Origin: an uncultured Helicobacteraceae bacterium
GTDB taxonomy: Bacteria; Campylobacterota; Campylobacteria; Campylobacterales; Helicobacteraceae
DNA: 64,000 nucleotides
Assembly: GCA_944323885.1 (NCBI GenBank)
Contig: CALUUD010000001.1
Coordinates: 124,001-188,000 of the forward strand
Direction of reading: 5' to 3'
A program made the position numbers and the translations under genes. The notes beneath the pieces are model-generated. The model worked only from the letters and a program-made list of their open reading frames with translations. It was not told where the DNA came from and ran no database searches. Of this stretch, positions 55,600 to 64,000 are shown in pieces. Positions within the stretch are counted from its first letter, which is position 1; each line of letters begins with the position of its first letter.

Positions 55600-56162
55600 T
55601 TTCTAGCTATACCTTTTAGAGACTCTTTTAAATAATTAGGCATAGCAAATGCTGCTTCATGCATCTTTGCATTATAATATTGTAAGTTATCTAGCATGTC
55701 AATTTTTTGTAAGCAAATATCAGCAAGAGGATGTATTTTATTTGATAAAAATAAATAGTAAGTATCTATAACCTTAAATGGCATCCTAATAGCAAAATTT
55801 GAATTTTTGATAAAATCTAAAGCTATATTAAGAGAAGTTTCTAAGCTTGCTAAATTAGTAATCAACAAAGTATTATCCTTAAATAGTGGCAAATAATGTT
55901 CATTTGATTTATTATCAAGATCAATTATCAAATCAAATTTATTATGTTTAATATCTATTGCCTTATTAAATACTTTTACTTTTTCTAGTTTTACATCTAA
56001 ATCTCCAACATAATAAATAGTACAATCTAAATTATTTAAAAATTCTAATAATTTTATGTTCTTAGTATTTAGAACTAAAATATCTTTATGTCCATAATAA
56101 AAATCATTGATGCACAAACCAGCACAAGCCAAAAATTCTGCCTCTATAATATCTTTATCCAT
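55596..56162 (-). CDS. speE: spermidine synthase homologue, N-terminally truncated (probably inactive)
   Basis: A 188-aa protein matching only the C-terminal two thirds of Helicobacter SpeE (about 262 aa, recalled): IEAEFLACAGLCI, KFDLIIDLDN, FAIRMPFKVIDTYYLFLSNK and YYNAKMHEAAFAMPNYL. The N-terminal beta domain (about 75 residues) is absent and the SAM-loop region reads ILVLNTKNIKL instead of a Gly/Asp motif. Only 42 bases separate its start from the ndh stop, so no lost N-terminal part hides upstream. Overlaps coaE by 4 bases. Confidence 0.7.
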   Translation of the reverse strand: MDKDIIEAEFLACAGLCINDFYYGHKDILVLNTKNIKLLEFLNNLDCTIYYVGDLDVKLEKVKVFNKAIDIKHNKFDLIIDLDNKSNEHYLPLFKDNTLLITNLASLETSLNIALDFIKNSNFAIRMPFKVIDTYYLFLSNKIHPLADICLQKIDMLDNLQYYNAKMHEAAFAMPNYLKESLKGIARN

Positions 56163-56204
56163 ATGATAGCCTTAAAATAATTTATATTTTTAGGAATTAT
56201 AACA

Positions 56205-57416
56205 CTAATTGCTACTTCTAAATCTAAATTGACCTTTTTTTAGAACATTAATAATTCCACCTATGCTAAATATCCATTTATTTTCTATAAAATTTTTCAA
56301 AAATGCTGCTATTTCGCCACTAATACTTATATTAAATACCACACCTACTCCATCTGTATGGCCAATTGAGCATACGGTGCCTTTATGTTGAAAAGTAAAT
56401 GGTTTACTAAAAGGTTTATTATTTAATATATTTATCAAATTCTTTCCAACATATCCACCCATTTGATTTGCAAGCTGTGCTGTTGGAGCATTTAGGATGT
56501 TTCTTTTCATATAAATTGCGCTATCACCAACAACAAAAATATTAGGGTATTTTGGAATCCTTAAAAACTCATCTACTAAGATTCTAGAATCTTTATGCTC
56601 AAAATGATGAGAATTAGATATCACGCCACTACCTTTTACACCTGCACACCATATAATGTTATTTGCTTTTATATCCTCTATAATGCCTGATTTGTTCCTA
56701 ATAACAACTCCATCACTTTTGCACTCAATAACATCACCTTGGACAAAATCTATCCCTAACTTTAACATTTTATTTTTTGCCAATTTAGAATCTTTAATGC
56801 TAAACATTGGTAAAATCTGCTCTCCCCTGCTTACACAAGTAATTTTAACTAAGCTTTTATCAATGCCACAAATTTCACACAATTCATCAATTTGAGTCCC
56901 AAGTTCAGCTGCAAATTCAATACCTGTAAATCCACTACCACATACTACAAATCGTAAATCAAATGGATTTGAATTAAAATCTTTAAATTTTAATTCGATA
57001 TTATTTCTAAGACGAATAGCAGAGTTTAGTGTTTCTAGCTTATAACAGAACTCATCTACACCTTTGATACCAAATGTATTTGGCACAAATCCAAGTGCAA
57101 CAACTAAATAATCATAGCTGTAACATCCTCTCTCGCCAAATACCTTTTTAGATTCTGGATCAATCCTAAGAATAGTATCCTTAATAAAACCCACTTTATT
57201 AGGATCTAATATTTTTCTAAAAAAGATTCTAGCCTTTCTTGCACTATAAGTTCCAACTGCAACTTTATGAAGCAATGTTGTTTGATAATGATAATCATGC
57301 TTACTAATTAATGTAATATTTGCCTTATCTACTTGCAAATGTTTTTGTAAATAAGTAGCAACTTTAAAACCGCCATATCCACCGCCAAGAATTAAAACAT
57401 TTGGTTTTTTTTCCAT
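56205..57416 (-). CDS. ndh: type II NADH:quinone oxidoreductase (Ndh)
   Basis: Single-subunit, non-proton-pumping FAD enzyme that passes electrons from NAD(P)H to menaquinone. About 403 aa with FAD loop LILGGGYGGFKVATYLQKHL, a second dinucleotide loop VVCGSGFTGIEFAAELG and FVVGDSAIY; the C-terminus has an amphipathic segment (AAFLKNFIENKWIFSIGG) for membrane binding. I chose the ATG at 57416 (MEKKPNVLI) because TTAGGAAA stands just before it; an in-frame start at 57437 adds seven residues. Confidence 0.9.
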   Translation of the reverse strand: MEKKPNVLILGGGYGGFKVATYLQKHLQVDKANITLISKHDYHYQTTLLHKVAVGTYSARKARIFFRKILDPNKVGFIKDTILRIDPESKKVFGERGCYSYDYLVVALGFVPNTFGIKGVDEFCYKLETLNSAIRLRNNIELKFKDFNSNPFDLRFVVCGSGFTGIEFAAELGTQIDELCEICGIDKSLVKITCVSRGEQILPMFSIKDSKLAKNKMLKLGIDFVQGDVIECKSDGVVIRNKSGIIEDIKANNIIWCAGVKGSGVISNSHHFEHKDSRILVDEFLRIPKYPNIFVVGDSAIYMKRNILNAPTAQLANQMGGYVGKNLINILNNKPFSKPFTFQHKGTVCSIGHTDGVGVVFNISISGEIAAFLKNFIENKWIFSIGGIINVLKKGQFRFRSSN

Positions 57417-57576
57417 TTTAAAATTTCCTAATATCAAACTAAAAATAAATATAAATTTAAAGTATGTTTTTAGATATTTGATTCTAATAAATTGTAATTA
57501 TTGATTTATTAAATTAATAAAGTTATGTAAATTATGATTAATTTTTGTAACAAGAAATTCCGTATTTTAAGAAGAA

Positions 57577-57680
57577 CCCCTTTCCAGATTACTATGGCAC
57601 ACAAATACCATAAGTGCTCTGCTGTGTTCCCACCCTGAAGCATTGCCTATAATATCTATTGCATAGGTCTAAAAAGGAGC
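57577..57680 (-). ncRNA. ffs: small signal recognition particle RNA (4.5S type)
   Basis: On the minus strand the universal SRP core is seen: CAGG, a GUG/CAC stem closed by a GGAA tetraloop, then AGCAG (the symmetric Ffh-binding loop). Outward pairing continues: TGCT/AGCA, CTATG/CATAG, AGA/TCT, and the end helix CTCCTTTTT with GGAAAGGGG (with G-U pairs). This gives a single hairpin of about 104 nt. The ends are estimated from the pairing. A -10-like TATCAT on the minus strand (57688-57693) would start transcription near 57681. Confidence 0.82.
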
Positions 57681-57687
57681 AGGTGCA

Positions 57688-57693
57688 ATGATA
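57688..57693 (-). promoter_or_regulatory. -10 box of the SRP RNA gene
   Basis: The minus strand reads TATCAT seven bases before the estimated 5' end of the RNA at 57680. No clear -35 box. Confidence 0.4.
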
Positions 57694-57767
57694 ATTATTT
57701 TTTGCTTAAATGAAAATTTAAGGCAAATAAAATATATAAAATTTTAGGGCTATTTTTTAAGTACTTT

Positions 57768-57773
57768 TATAAT
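57768..57773 (+). promoter_or_regulatory. carB -10 box
   Basis: TATAAT lies about 40 bases before the carB ATG, in the AT-rich end of the 57438-57814 gap. The leader carries a GAGGG ribosome site. The rest of that gap (57438-57576) shows no gene; it is AT-rich leader of ndh. Confidence 0.5.
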
Positions 57774-57814
57774 AAAATACAACAAATTTCCACACAAAAC
57801 CACAAAGAGGGATT

Positions 57815-60800
57815 ATGCCAAAACGCACAGATATACAAACTATTTTACTAATAGGGTCTGGTCCTATTGTTATAGGTCAAGCTTGCGAATTTGACTATTC
57901 TGGGACACAAGCTGCAAAAACTCTAAGAAATCTAGGATATAGAGTAATACTTATCAATTCAAATCCAGCCACTATAATGACAGATCCAGATTTTGCAAAT
58001 CGCACTTATATAGAACCAATTAATGAAGAGATAATTGCAGATATCATAAAGCAAGAAAAAGTTGATGCGATACTTCCTACCATGGGTGGACAAACAGCCC
58101 TAAATGTAGCAATGAGTATGTATGAAAAAGGTATGCTTAAAGATATAAAATTTTTAGGCGCAAACCCAGAAGCAATAAAAAAAGGTGAAGATAGGCAAGC
58201 ATTTAAAGAAGCAATGATAAAAATTGGTATGGATTTACCAAAATCAAGATATGCATATAGCATAGAAGAAGCCATAGAAGCAGCCAAAGAAATAGGATTC
58301 CCTCTTATTATTCGTGCAAGTTATACTCTTGCAGGTGGAGGAAGTGGTGTAGCATACAATATTGATGAATTCAAGGCAATAGCTCAAAATGGCCTTGATG
58401 TAAGTCCAATAAATGAAATCCTTATTGAAGAATCTCTGCTAGGCTGGAAAGAATTTGAGATGGAGGTAATACGGGATAAAAATGATAATTGCATTATAGT
58501 ATGCAGTATTGAAAATCTCGATCCTATGGGTATTCATACAGGAGATTCAATTACTATTGCTCCAGCACTTACGCTCACTGATAAAGAATATCAAAGAATG
58601 CGTGATGCTAGTTTTAAAATACTGCGTGAGATTGGTGTAGATACAGGTGGAAGCAATGTGCAGTTTGCTATAAATCCACAAAATGGAAGAATGACAGTTA
58701 TTGAGATGAATCCTAGAGTATCTCGCAGCTCTGCTCTAGCTTCTAAAGCTACAGGGTATCCAATTGCAAAAGTTGCCACTATGCTTGCAGTTGGATTCAG
58801 CCTTGATGAAATCAAAAATGATATTACAGGAACTCCTGCAAGCTTTGAGCCTAGTATTGATTATATAGTTACGAAGATTCCAAGATTTACATTTGAGAAA
58901 TTCCCACAAGCAGATTCCACCCTTACAACTTCAATGAAAAGCATTGGTGAAGTTATGGCAATAGGTGCCACATTTAAAGAATCTCTACAAAAAGCATTAA
59001 ATAGTTTAGAGACTGGTATTTTTGGTTTCAACCCACAAAGTGTAGATATAAATGAGATACAAAGAAATATAAGGATTCCAAATGCAAACAGAATCTTGTA
59101 TGTAGCTGATGCTTTTAGACTTGGGGTGAGTCTAAAAGAGATACATGAATGGTGTAGAATAGATCCTTATTTTCTAAATCAAATAGAAGAGATAGTAAAG
59201 TTTGAAAATAAAATATCTTTTGAAGCTTTAAAAGATTCTGCTTTCTTAAGAGATGCTAAACTCTTTGGATTTAGTGATAAAATGATTAGTTTTTTAATAA
59301 ATTCCAAAGAATCATTAGATCTTAGAGAAGAAGATGTCTTTGAGTTAAGAAAAAAGCAGAATATAATACATACTTATAACGAGGTTGATACTTGTGCAGC
59401 AGAATTTGCTACACAAACTGCTTATTTATATTCTACAATCCCATTTAATAATCAAAATAAAATAGACAATAAGAATACTGATAAAAAAATATTAATACTA
59501 GGTGGTGGACCAAATCGTATAGGACAAGGAATAGAGTTTGATTATTGCTGTGTACATGCAAGTTTTGCATTAAAAGATATCGGTATAAAAAGCATTATGT
59601 ACAATTGTAATCCTGAAACCGTAAGCACAGATTATGATACAAGTGATACGCTATATTTTGAACCAATAACATTAGAATATGTCCAATCAGTTATAGATAA
59701 AGAAAAGCCAGATGGAATAATAGTCCATTTTGGAGGACAAACACCACTTAAACTTGCAAAAACATTATCTCTACTTAATGTGAATATTATAGGAAGTAGT
59801 GCAAAAGTAATTGATATAGCTGAAGATAGAGAAAAATTTGCAAAATTTGTAGAAGAGAACAATCTCTTGCAGCCACAAAATGGTATTGCCTTTAGCAAAG
59901 AGGATGCTTACAAAATTGCATTTAAAATTGGTTTTCCTGTGCTTGTTAGACCTAGCTATGTATTGGGTGGCAGAGCTATGAAAACTGTCTATAATGAAGA
60001 TGAGCTAAAAGTATATATGGACGAAGCATTAAATATTAGCCAAAATAACCCTATTTTAATAGATAAGTTCTTAGAAGGTGCAGTGGAGCTAGATGTAGAT
60101 GCTTTAAGCGATGGTAATGATATATATATAGCTGGTATTATGCAACATATAGAAGAAGCAGGTATTCATAGTGGAGATTCTACTTGTGTGATACCAACAA
60201 TTAGTATAAATGAAAAAAATTTAAAAGAAATAGAACAAATCACACAGATTGTTGCATTAAAGCTTGGGGTAATAGGACTTATGAATATACAATATGCAAT
60301 ATATAACAATAATGTATATATCATTGAAGTAAATCCAAGAGCATCAAGAACAACTCCTTTTGTAAGTAAAGCTACTGGTATACCGCTTGCAAAGGTAGCA
60401 ACACATATCATGTGTGGTAAAAGCCTAAAGGAAGCTTTAAACTTCTATGATAAATACAATATAGTAATAAATGAAAATGGAATCTATAAACCAAAAACAC
60501 CAAATCATGTATCAGTAAAAGAATCTGTATTTCCATTTAATAAACTACCAGGTGCAGATGTACTACTTGGTCCAGAAATGAAGAGTACAGGTGAAGTTAT
60601 GGGGATTAGCAGCTCATTTGGAATTAGCTTTGCAAAAGGTCAAATTGCATGCAATAATGCACTTCCTGTAAGTGGTAATGTATTTTTATCATTTATGGAT
60701 AATGACAAAAAATATTTACCAACCATAGCAAAGAGTTTTATAGAGCTTGGATTCAATATATATGCAACAGAAGGGACGCATAATTATTTAATAAACAATA

Positions 60801-61075
60801 ATATAGAATCTAAAAGAGTGTTAAAAATAAGCGAGGGTCGCCCAAATATAGATGATTTACTAGCAAATAAAGAAATACACATAGTAATTAACACAAGTGA
60901 TAATAAATCAAGCAAGGATGATGCAAAAAGAATAAGAGAGAAAGTAGTAAGGTTGTCACTTCCGTATTTTACAACTATATCTGGCACAAAAGGTGCACTT
61001 AAAGCCATAAAAGAATTAAAAAAATCATCACCTTATAAAGCTAAAGCTTTGCAAGATTACCTAGATACAAAATAA
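57815..61075 (+). CDS. carB: carbamoyl-phosphate synthase large subunit
   Basis: Makes carbamoyl phosphate from bicarbonate, ATP and ammonia for pyrimidine and arginine synthesis. The 1086-aa protein has the two homologous ATP-grasp halves, each opened by [17 protein letters not shown] (about 13) and [17 protein letters not shown] (about 560), with [20 protein letters not shown] and [20 protein letters not shown], and a C-terminal allosteric domain (about 950-1086). Intact and normal in length. The small subunit carA is not in the window. The stop overlaps the next start (TAATG). Confidence 0.97.
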   Translation: MPKRTDIQTILLIGSGPIVIGQACEFDYSGTQAAKTLRNLGYRVILINSNPATIMTDPDFANRTYIEPINEEIIADIIKQEKVDAILPTMGGQTALNVAMSMYEKGMLKDIKFLGANPEAIKKGEDRQAFKEAMIKIGMDLPKSRYAYSIEEAIEAAKEIGFPLIIRASYTLAGGGSGVAYNIDEFKAIAQNGLDVSPINEILIEESLLGWKEFEMEVIRDKNDNCIIVCSIENLDPMGIHTGDSITIAPALTLTDKEYQRMRDASFKILREIGVDTGGSNVQFAINPQNGRMTVIEMNPRVSRSSALASKATGYPIAKVATMLAVGFSLDEIKNDITGTPASFEPSIDYIVTKIPRFTFEKFPQADSTLTTSMKSIGEVMAIGATFKESLQKALNSLETGIFGFNPQSVDINEIQRNIRIPNANRILYVADAFRLGVSLKEIHEWCRIDPYFLNQIEEIVKFENKISFEALKDSAFLRDAKLFGFSDKMISFLINSKESLDLREEDVFELRKKQNIIHTYNEVDTCAAEFATQTAYLYSTIPFNNQNKIDNKNTDKKILILGGGPNRIGQGIEFDYCCVHASFALKDIGIKSIMYNCNPETVSTDYDTSDTLYFEPITLEYVQSVIDKEKPDGIIVHFGGQTPLKLAKTLSLLNVNIIGSSAKVIDIAEDREKFAKFVEENNLLQPQNGIAFSKEDAYKIAFKIGFPVLVRPSYVLGGRAMKTVYNEDELKVYMDEALNISQNNPILIDKFLEGAVELDVDALSDGNDIYIAGIMQHIEEAGIHSGDSTCVIPTISINEKNLKEIEQITQIVALKLGVIGLMNIQYAIYNNNVYIIEVNPRASRTTPFVSKATGIPLAKVATHIMCGKSLKEALNFYDKYNIVINENGIYKPKTPNHVSVKESVFPFNKLPGADVLLGPEMKSTGEVMGISSSFGISFAKGQIACNNALPVSGNVFLSFMDNDKKYLPTIAKSFIELGFNIYATEGTHNYLINNNIESKRVLKISEGRPNIDDLLANKEIHIVINTSDNKSSKDDAKRIREKVVRLSLPYFTTISGTKGALKAIKELKKSSPYKAKALQDYLDTK

Positions 61076-61503
61076 TGTTATTTTTGGCACAAAGTGATAC
61101 AACAGCTGGATTTTTAAGTAAATCAAAAAGTGGTATTATAAATATAAAGCAAAGCAAAAAGGATAAACCTATACTCATAGAAACAAGCTCACTTTACACA
61201 ATAAAAATACAATCTAGAATCCCAAAAATAATAAATAAATCAATAAGAAGAAGAAAAAAAACAACTTTTATTTTTCAAAATAAAAAATCATTCAGACTTA
61301 TTAATCATGGGCTACATTCTATTTTTTTACATAATTTGCAACATCTTTATTCATCATCTGCAAACCTACATAAATGCAAATTTGATTTAAAATTCGCTAC
61401 AAATAGTGCAGATGTATTAGTGGTTGATAAAAGGGGAATTTTTGAAAATACTCCATCTACAATTTTTAAAATACATAAAAATAAAATAAAAAAGATAAGA
61501 TAA
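61075..61503 (+). CDS. short Sua5/YrdC/TsaC-family protein
   Basis: A 142-aa protein with the order of YrdC-domain motifs: AQSDTTAGFLS (like PTDTVYGLG), SKKDKPILI (like KxRPxxKPL), TTFIFQN, SSSANLHK (the SAN motif) and ENTPSTIFKI (the ST motif). The family makes threonylcarbamoyl-AMP for the t6A base of tRNA. It is about 50 residues shorter than usual and the Lys/Arg motif is altered, so activity is open. TAATG overlaps couple it to carB and to the next gene. I recall similar short versions in Helicobacter. Confidence 0.72.
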   Translation: MLFLAQSDTTAGFLSKSKSGIINIKQSKKDKPILIETSSLYTIKIQSRIPKIINKSIRRRKKTTFIFQNKKSFRLINHGLHSIFLHNLQHLYSSSANLHKCKFDLKFATNSADVLVVDKRGIFENTPSTIFKIHKNKIKKIR

Positions 61504-61925
61504 TGGATAAGATTTTAGCAGTAATATTCTTTGGTGCGGCATTTGGATTATTTCCAATAATTATATTTTATGGAGGTATCTTTGTTAATTATCTTTCATA
61601 CTATGAGATAAAAGAATATTTTAATAGTTTTTTTATGCAGAATCTAAATATATATCTATATTGTGGATTTGGAATATTTAGCGGCGTAGCATTTATTGTT
61701 AATACAAATTTTTTACGATTTATATATTTATTTTGTAGCATTATATTTTGTTTAACACTTATACCAGATATAGGGATGAATGTTGGTGAAAAAATGTTTG
61801 CAAAAAATGCAAGAATTAATGTAGATGGACAAGCTAAACCCGTAAAATTGATATATAAAGATAATAAAAAAATATACTACAAATTCAATAATAATCCAAA
61901 AATTCAAAGATTAGATATAAAATAA
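61503..61925 (+). CDS. small integral membrane protein, unknown
   Basis: I do not recognise this 140-aa protein. Three hydrophobic stretches (about 5-30, 50-65 and 70-95: VIFFGAAFGLFPIIIFYGGI, IYLYCGFGIFSGVAFIV, FIYLFCSIIFCLTLIP) are followed by a polar tail with VDGQAKPVKLIYKDNKKIYYKF, perhaps a small beta domain. The start overlaps the upstream stop by one base (TAATG), so it is translated in the carB operon. Confidence 0.6.
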   Translation: MDKILAVIFFGAAFGLFPIIIFYGGIFVNYLSYYEIKEYFNSFFMQNLNIYLYCGFGIFSGVAFIVNTNFLRFIYLFCSIIFCLTLIPDIGMNVGEKMFAKNARINVDGQAKPVKLIYKDNKKIYYKFNNNPKIQRLDIK

Positions 61926-61935
61926 AAGGGTATTT

Positions 61936-62184
61936 ATGAGAATTGATAAATTTTTAAATACTACAAATATTTTAAAACGAAGAACGATAGCCCAAGATAT
62001 GTTAAACAATCAACTAATAAGTATAAATGGTGTTGAAGTAAAACCAAGTAGAATAGTAAGAATAGGAGATATTATTGAAATAAGATTTTTAGAATACTCT
62101 AAAAAATATGAAGTATTAATGATACCTGAAACAAAAACAATACCAAAAAATAAAAAACAAGAATATGTAAGAGAAATTTTTTAA
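61936..62184 (+). CDS. S4-domain RNA-binding protein (RqcP/Hsp15-like)
   Basis: An 82-aa protein made of one S4 domain: MRIDKFLNTTNILKRRTIAQ, MLNNQLISINGVEVKPSRIV and RIGDIIEIRFLEYSKKYEVL. Stand-alone S4 proteins of this size bind stalled 50S/tRNA complexes (Hsp15 and RqcP). An ortholog of this length exists in H. pylori (HP1423, recalled). AAGGG precedes the ATG. No rqcH-type gene is nearby to decide the role. Confidence 0.82.
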   Translation: MRIDKFLNTTNILKRRTIAQDMLNNQLISINGVEVKPSRIVRIGDIIEIRFLEYSKKYEVLMIPETKTIPKNKKQEYVREIF

Positions 62185-62195
62185 GGAATTTTAAA

Positions 62196-62693
62196 ATGAA
62201 ATTTTTATTTTCAAAAACATTTATAAATATAGCTAGCGCATTATATATTTGGCTCATTGGTCTTACTATTGGGGCTTTAGTTGCATGTGGAGCATTTAGT
62301 GCGAGTGTAATATTTAATGCTAATAATTTTGGCATAGAACTAAGTAAATTTCAAAGTGGAATCTTAATGACACAGATATTTTTAAAGCTAAATATATTGC
62401 TAATTGCAGTATCTTTTATTATTACTATATTTGAAATTATTGCATTGCGTTTATCAAATCAAACAAAAATAATAAAAATAATATTATTCTTAAGTGGAGC
62501 AATTAGTGTGATTTGTATCTTATTATTTAGCCTTTATTACACGCCATTTATTGTAGAACAACAAACTATAGGTCATATAGCAACACAATCTAGTAAATTT
62601 GATGCAATGCATAAACAAAGTGAGATGGTTGCAAATATTATATTTTTCTCACTTAGCATTAATCTATTATTTAGATTAATCTATAGGAAATAA
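62196..62693 (+). CDS. DUF4149-type integral membrane protein
   Basis: A 165-aa protein with four predicted membrane helices: YIWLIGLTIGALVACGAFSA, ILMTQIFLKLNILLIAVSFI, IIKIILFLSGAISVICILLF and IIFFSLSINLLFRLIY. GAFSASVIFNA in the first helix and the FDAMHKQSE loop before the last fit the TMEM205-like DUF4149 family. Function unknown. AAGGAA ribosome site; 3 bases before dapF. Confidence 0.72.
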   Translation: MKFLFSKTFINIASALYIWLIGLTIGALVACGAFSASVIFNANNFGIELSKFQSGILMTQIFLKLNILLIAVSFIITIFEIIALRLSNQTKIIKIILFLSGAISVICILLFSLYYTPFIVEQQTIGHIATQSSKFDAMHKQSEMVANIIFFSLSINLLFRLIYRK

Positions 62694-62696
62694 TCA

Positions 62697-63464
62697 ATGT
62701 GGCTTACAAAATATAATGCAAGTGGAAATGATTTTTTAATATTCCACACATTTGGCAATATATTAGATTCTAATAAACGCTCTAATCTTGCAAAAAAAGT
62801 ATGTAATAGGCATAGTGGGATTGGTGCTGATGGACTTGCAATCATATCTCCACATCATAAATATGCATACCAATGGGATTTTTATAATTCTGATGGAAGT
62901 AAAGCAAATATGTGTGGTAATGCTAGTAGATGTGTAGCGCATTATGCATATAGCAACAAACTAGCACAAAAAAAACATTCTTTTCTAAGTGGTGCTGGAG
63001 AAATAAAAGTTTCAATTGATGAAACAAATAATGATATAGTAGAAGTAAACTTTGGACATATCAATATTGTAAAAAGCAATATAAAAGAATATGAATTAGA
63101 ATTTACACTTTTAGATTCTGGTGTGCCACATTTAGTAAACTTTACAAACAATCAATTACCAAAGCATAAAAGTGATATGATGAGACATTTAAGAGAAAAA
63201 TATAATGCAAATATAAATTTTGCAAAAATAAAAAATAAAAATACTATATATATCTCTACTTATGAAAGAGGAGTAGAAGATATCACACTTGCATGTGGCA
63301 CAGGAATGGCAGCTGTATATTATCTAGCATTAACACAAAATAAAATAACCAATAAAGCTACTCTTATACCACCAAGCATGGAAAATTTATATTTTAATAT
63401 GATTGATAATGAGGTCTATTACAAAGGAAAAGTAGAAAAAATATGTGATATTAAGCTCTCATAG
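62697..63464 (+). CDS. dapF: diaminopimelate epimerase
   Basis: Converts LL- to meso-diaminopimelate for lysine and peptidoglycan. The 255-aa protein has both catalytic cysteines, in NMCGNASRCVAHY and LACGTGMAAVYY, plus the N-terminal YNASGNDFLIF and HSGIGADGL blocks. About 20 residues shorter than E. coli DapF, as in other Helicobacter. Its 3' end overlaps the convergent membrane-protein gene by 14 bases. Confidence 0.96.
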   Translation: MWLTKYNASGNDFLIFHTFGNILDSNKRSNLAKKVCNRHSGIGADGLAIISPHHKYAYQWDFYNSDGSKANMCGNASRCVAHYAYSNKLAQKKHSFLSGAGEIKVSIDETNNDIVEVNFGHINIVKSNIKEYELEFTLLDSGVPHLVNFTNNQLPKHKSDMMRHLREKYNANINFAKIKNKNTIYISTYERGVEDITLACGTGMAAVYYLALTQNKITNKATLIPPSMENLYFNMIDNEVYYKGKVEKICDIKLS

Positions 63465-63933
63465 ATTCTGCAACAATATTAAAAAACCAATATAGTAATC
63501 CAATTGCATAAAAAAGCAAACTTGCATAGTACAGATTACATGTTTGTAGCAACTCCCAGCATAATACTATAACAATAAAACCTATAACTAAAATAGATAG
63601 ATTTATAATACTATAGAATGTTATAGATTTTCTAAGATTGAATGAAGTTTTTATAAATACTAATATACTAAAAGCAGATAAAGCAAAATCAATCATAGAT
63701 GATACGCTATAAAAATCATACACTCTAATGCTATATCCAAATAAAAATATAATACTTATATTAAGAGATGGTGCAATTTCTTTTATGTATGTTTTATAAA
63801 AATAATTATCAAACAATTTTCGTTTATAAAAAAAGCCAAGCATAGGAATAGTGATAAAATATATAAATACAAAACTATCAATTACTAGCTCTTTTGCACT
63901 GCTAGTAATAATATTACTATCTATGTAATACAT
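63451..63933 (-). CDS. conserved integral membrane protein downstream of dapF (start uncertain)
   Basis: A membrane protein of about 160 aa with some five helices (FVFIYFITIPMLGFFY, APSLNISIIFLFGYSI, MIDFALSAFSILVFI, IINLSILVIGFIVIVLCW, YYASLLFYAIGLLYWFF). I take the ATG at 63933, preceded by GGA, but the frame is open to the window end (a TTG at 63993 is also possible), so the gene may extend beyond base 64000. I recall a membrane protein at this place in H. pylori (HP0567). Function unknown. Confidence 0.6.
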   Translation of the reverse strand: MYYIDSNIITSSAKELVIDSFVFIYFITIPMLGFFYKRKLFDNYFYKTYIKEIAPSLNISIIFLFGYSIRVYDFYSVSSMIDFALSAFSILVFIKTSFNLRKSITFYSIINLSILVIGFIVIVLCWELLQTCNLYYASLLFYAIGLLYWFFNIVAESMRA

Positions 63934-64000
63934 ATTTAATATTCCATCAACACTATTATGATTAGGTGATGACAAAATATTAATTAATAACAATGAAGAA

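Noticed and set aside
56163-56204. Missing N-terminal half of the SpeE homologue hidden by a frameshift upstream
   Set aside because: Only 42 bases separate the gene from the ndh stop codon, so no coding remnant fits there.
57568-57700. The conserved-looking GC-rich patch in the ndh-carB gap as a riboswitch or 6S RNA
   Set aside because: The minus strand shows the SRP core with GGAA tetraloop and long outer pairing; no riboswitch aptamer signature is visible on the plus strand.
1-64000. CRISPR arrays, insertion sequences, prophage genes or long homopolymer phase-variation tracts
   Set aside because: Read through both strands; no regularly spaced repeats, transposase motifs, phage genes or poly-G/poly-C runs of the kind used for phase variation were seen.

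Overview
The window is a low-GC, densely packed stretch of a bacterial chromosome from the Campylobacterota, most probably a Helicobacter other than H. pylori. Evidence for the assignment (ortholog order recalled from memory of H. pylori 26695, not searched): an orphan HsrA-type regulator without the phosphoacceptor Asp; arsR-arsS-hemB; tatB-tatC-queA-rsmG; serS-TPR protein-uvrD-flgA-ubiX-coaD-tmk; cheY-prmA-ftsH-(Psd-like)-pssA; coaE next to a SpeE homologue; an RpoN-type promoter before flgE. The presence of hisH/hisA and of a GnnA/GnnB-like lipid A pair argues against H. pylori itself.

Layout. 1-890: left-edge fragment of a DEAD-box RNA helicase. 1055-6763: co-directional operon with CcdA, a degenerate dihydroorotase, an MscS channel, aminofutalosine deaminase (menaquinone route), SppA and PurU. 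6863-7540: hsrA with a tandem-box promoter. 7613-11661: sigma-54 driven flgE plus a Maf flagellin glycosyltransferase. 11748-16418: aspartate aminotransferase, hemB, the ArsRS two-component system and two small conserved genes. 16606-17631: coiled-coil membrane protein and a secreted Sel1-like protein. 17668-21129: tRNA-Ser(GGA) and the tatB-tatC-queA-rsmG operon. 21258-30506: serS to ogt, nine tightly packed genes.

30611-38591 is an accessory island: a complete Type I restriction-modification locus (hsdM, hsdS, hsdR), visibly richer in G+C than its surroundings, with an AT-rich unknown gene inserted between hsdS and hsdR. That gene encodes a possible PIN-like protein with a long coiled coil, and its C-terminal membrane hairpin seems to be cut off by a 2-base slip in a (TG)3 run. 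This is the best candidate for an undescribed (probably defence) component.

38829-46455 returns to core genes: a PolB-type exonuclease, a Cache-domain membrane protein, hisH-hisA, cheY-prmA-ftsH, a Psd-like pseudoenzyme and pssA. A perfect 16-bp inverted repeat that contains both stop codons separates pssA from the convergent gnnA-gnnB pair (lipid A diaminosugar) and a DUF6056-like membrane protein (46459-50037). 50144-55015 is a TonB-dependent receptor plus ABC uptake operon. 55012-57416 holds coaE, a truncated SpeE homologue and a type II NADH dehydrogenase. The 57438-57814 gap holds a small SRP RNA. 57815-64000 runs carB, a short Sua5/YrdC protein, small membrane and S4 proteins, dapF and a membrane protein at the right edge.

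A recurring theme is degenerate enzyme homologues kept in conserved operons: a dihydroorotase without its metal ligands, a phosphatidylserine decarboxylase without its self-cleaving serine, and a spermidine synthase homologue without its N-terminal domain. No CRISPR array, insertion sequence, prophage or rRNA was seen.
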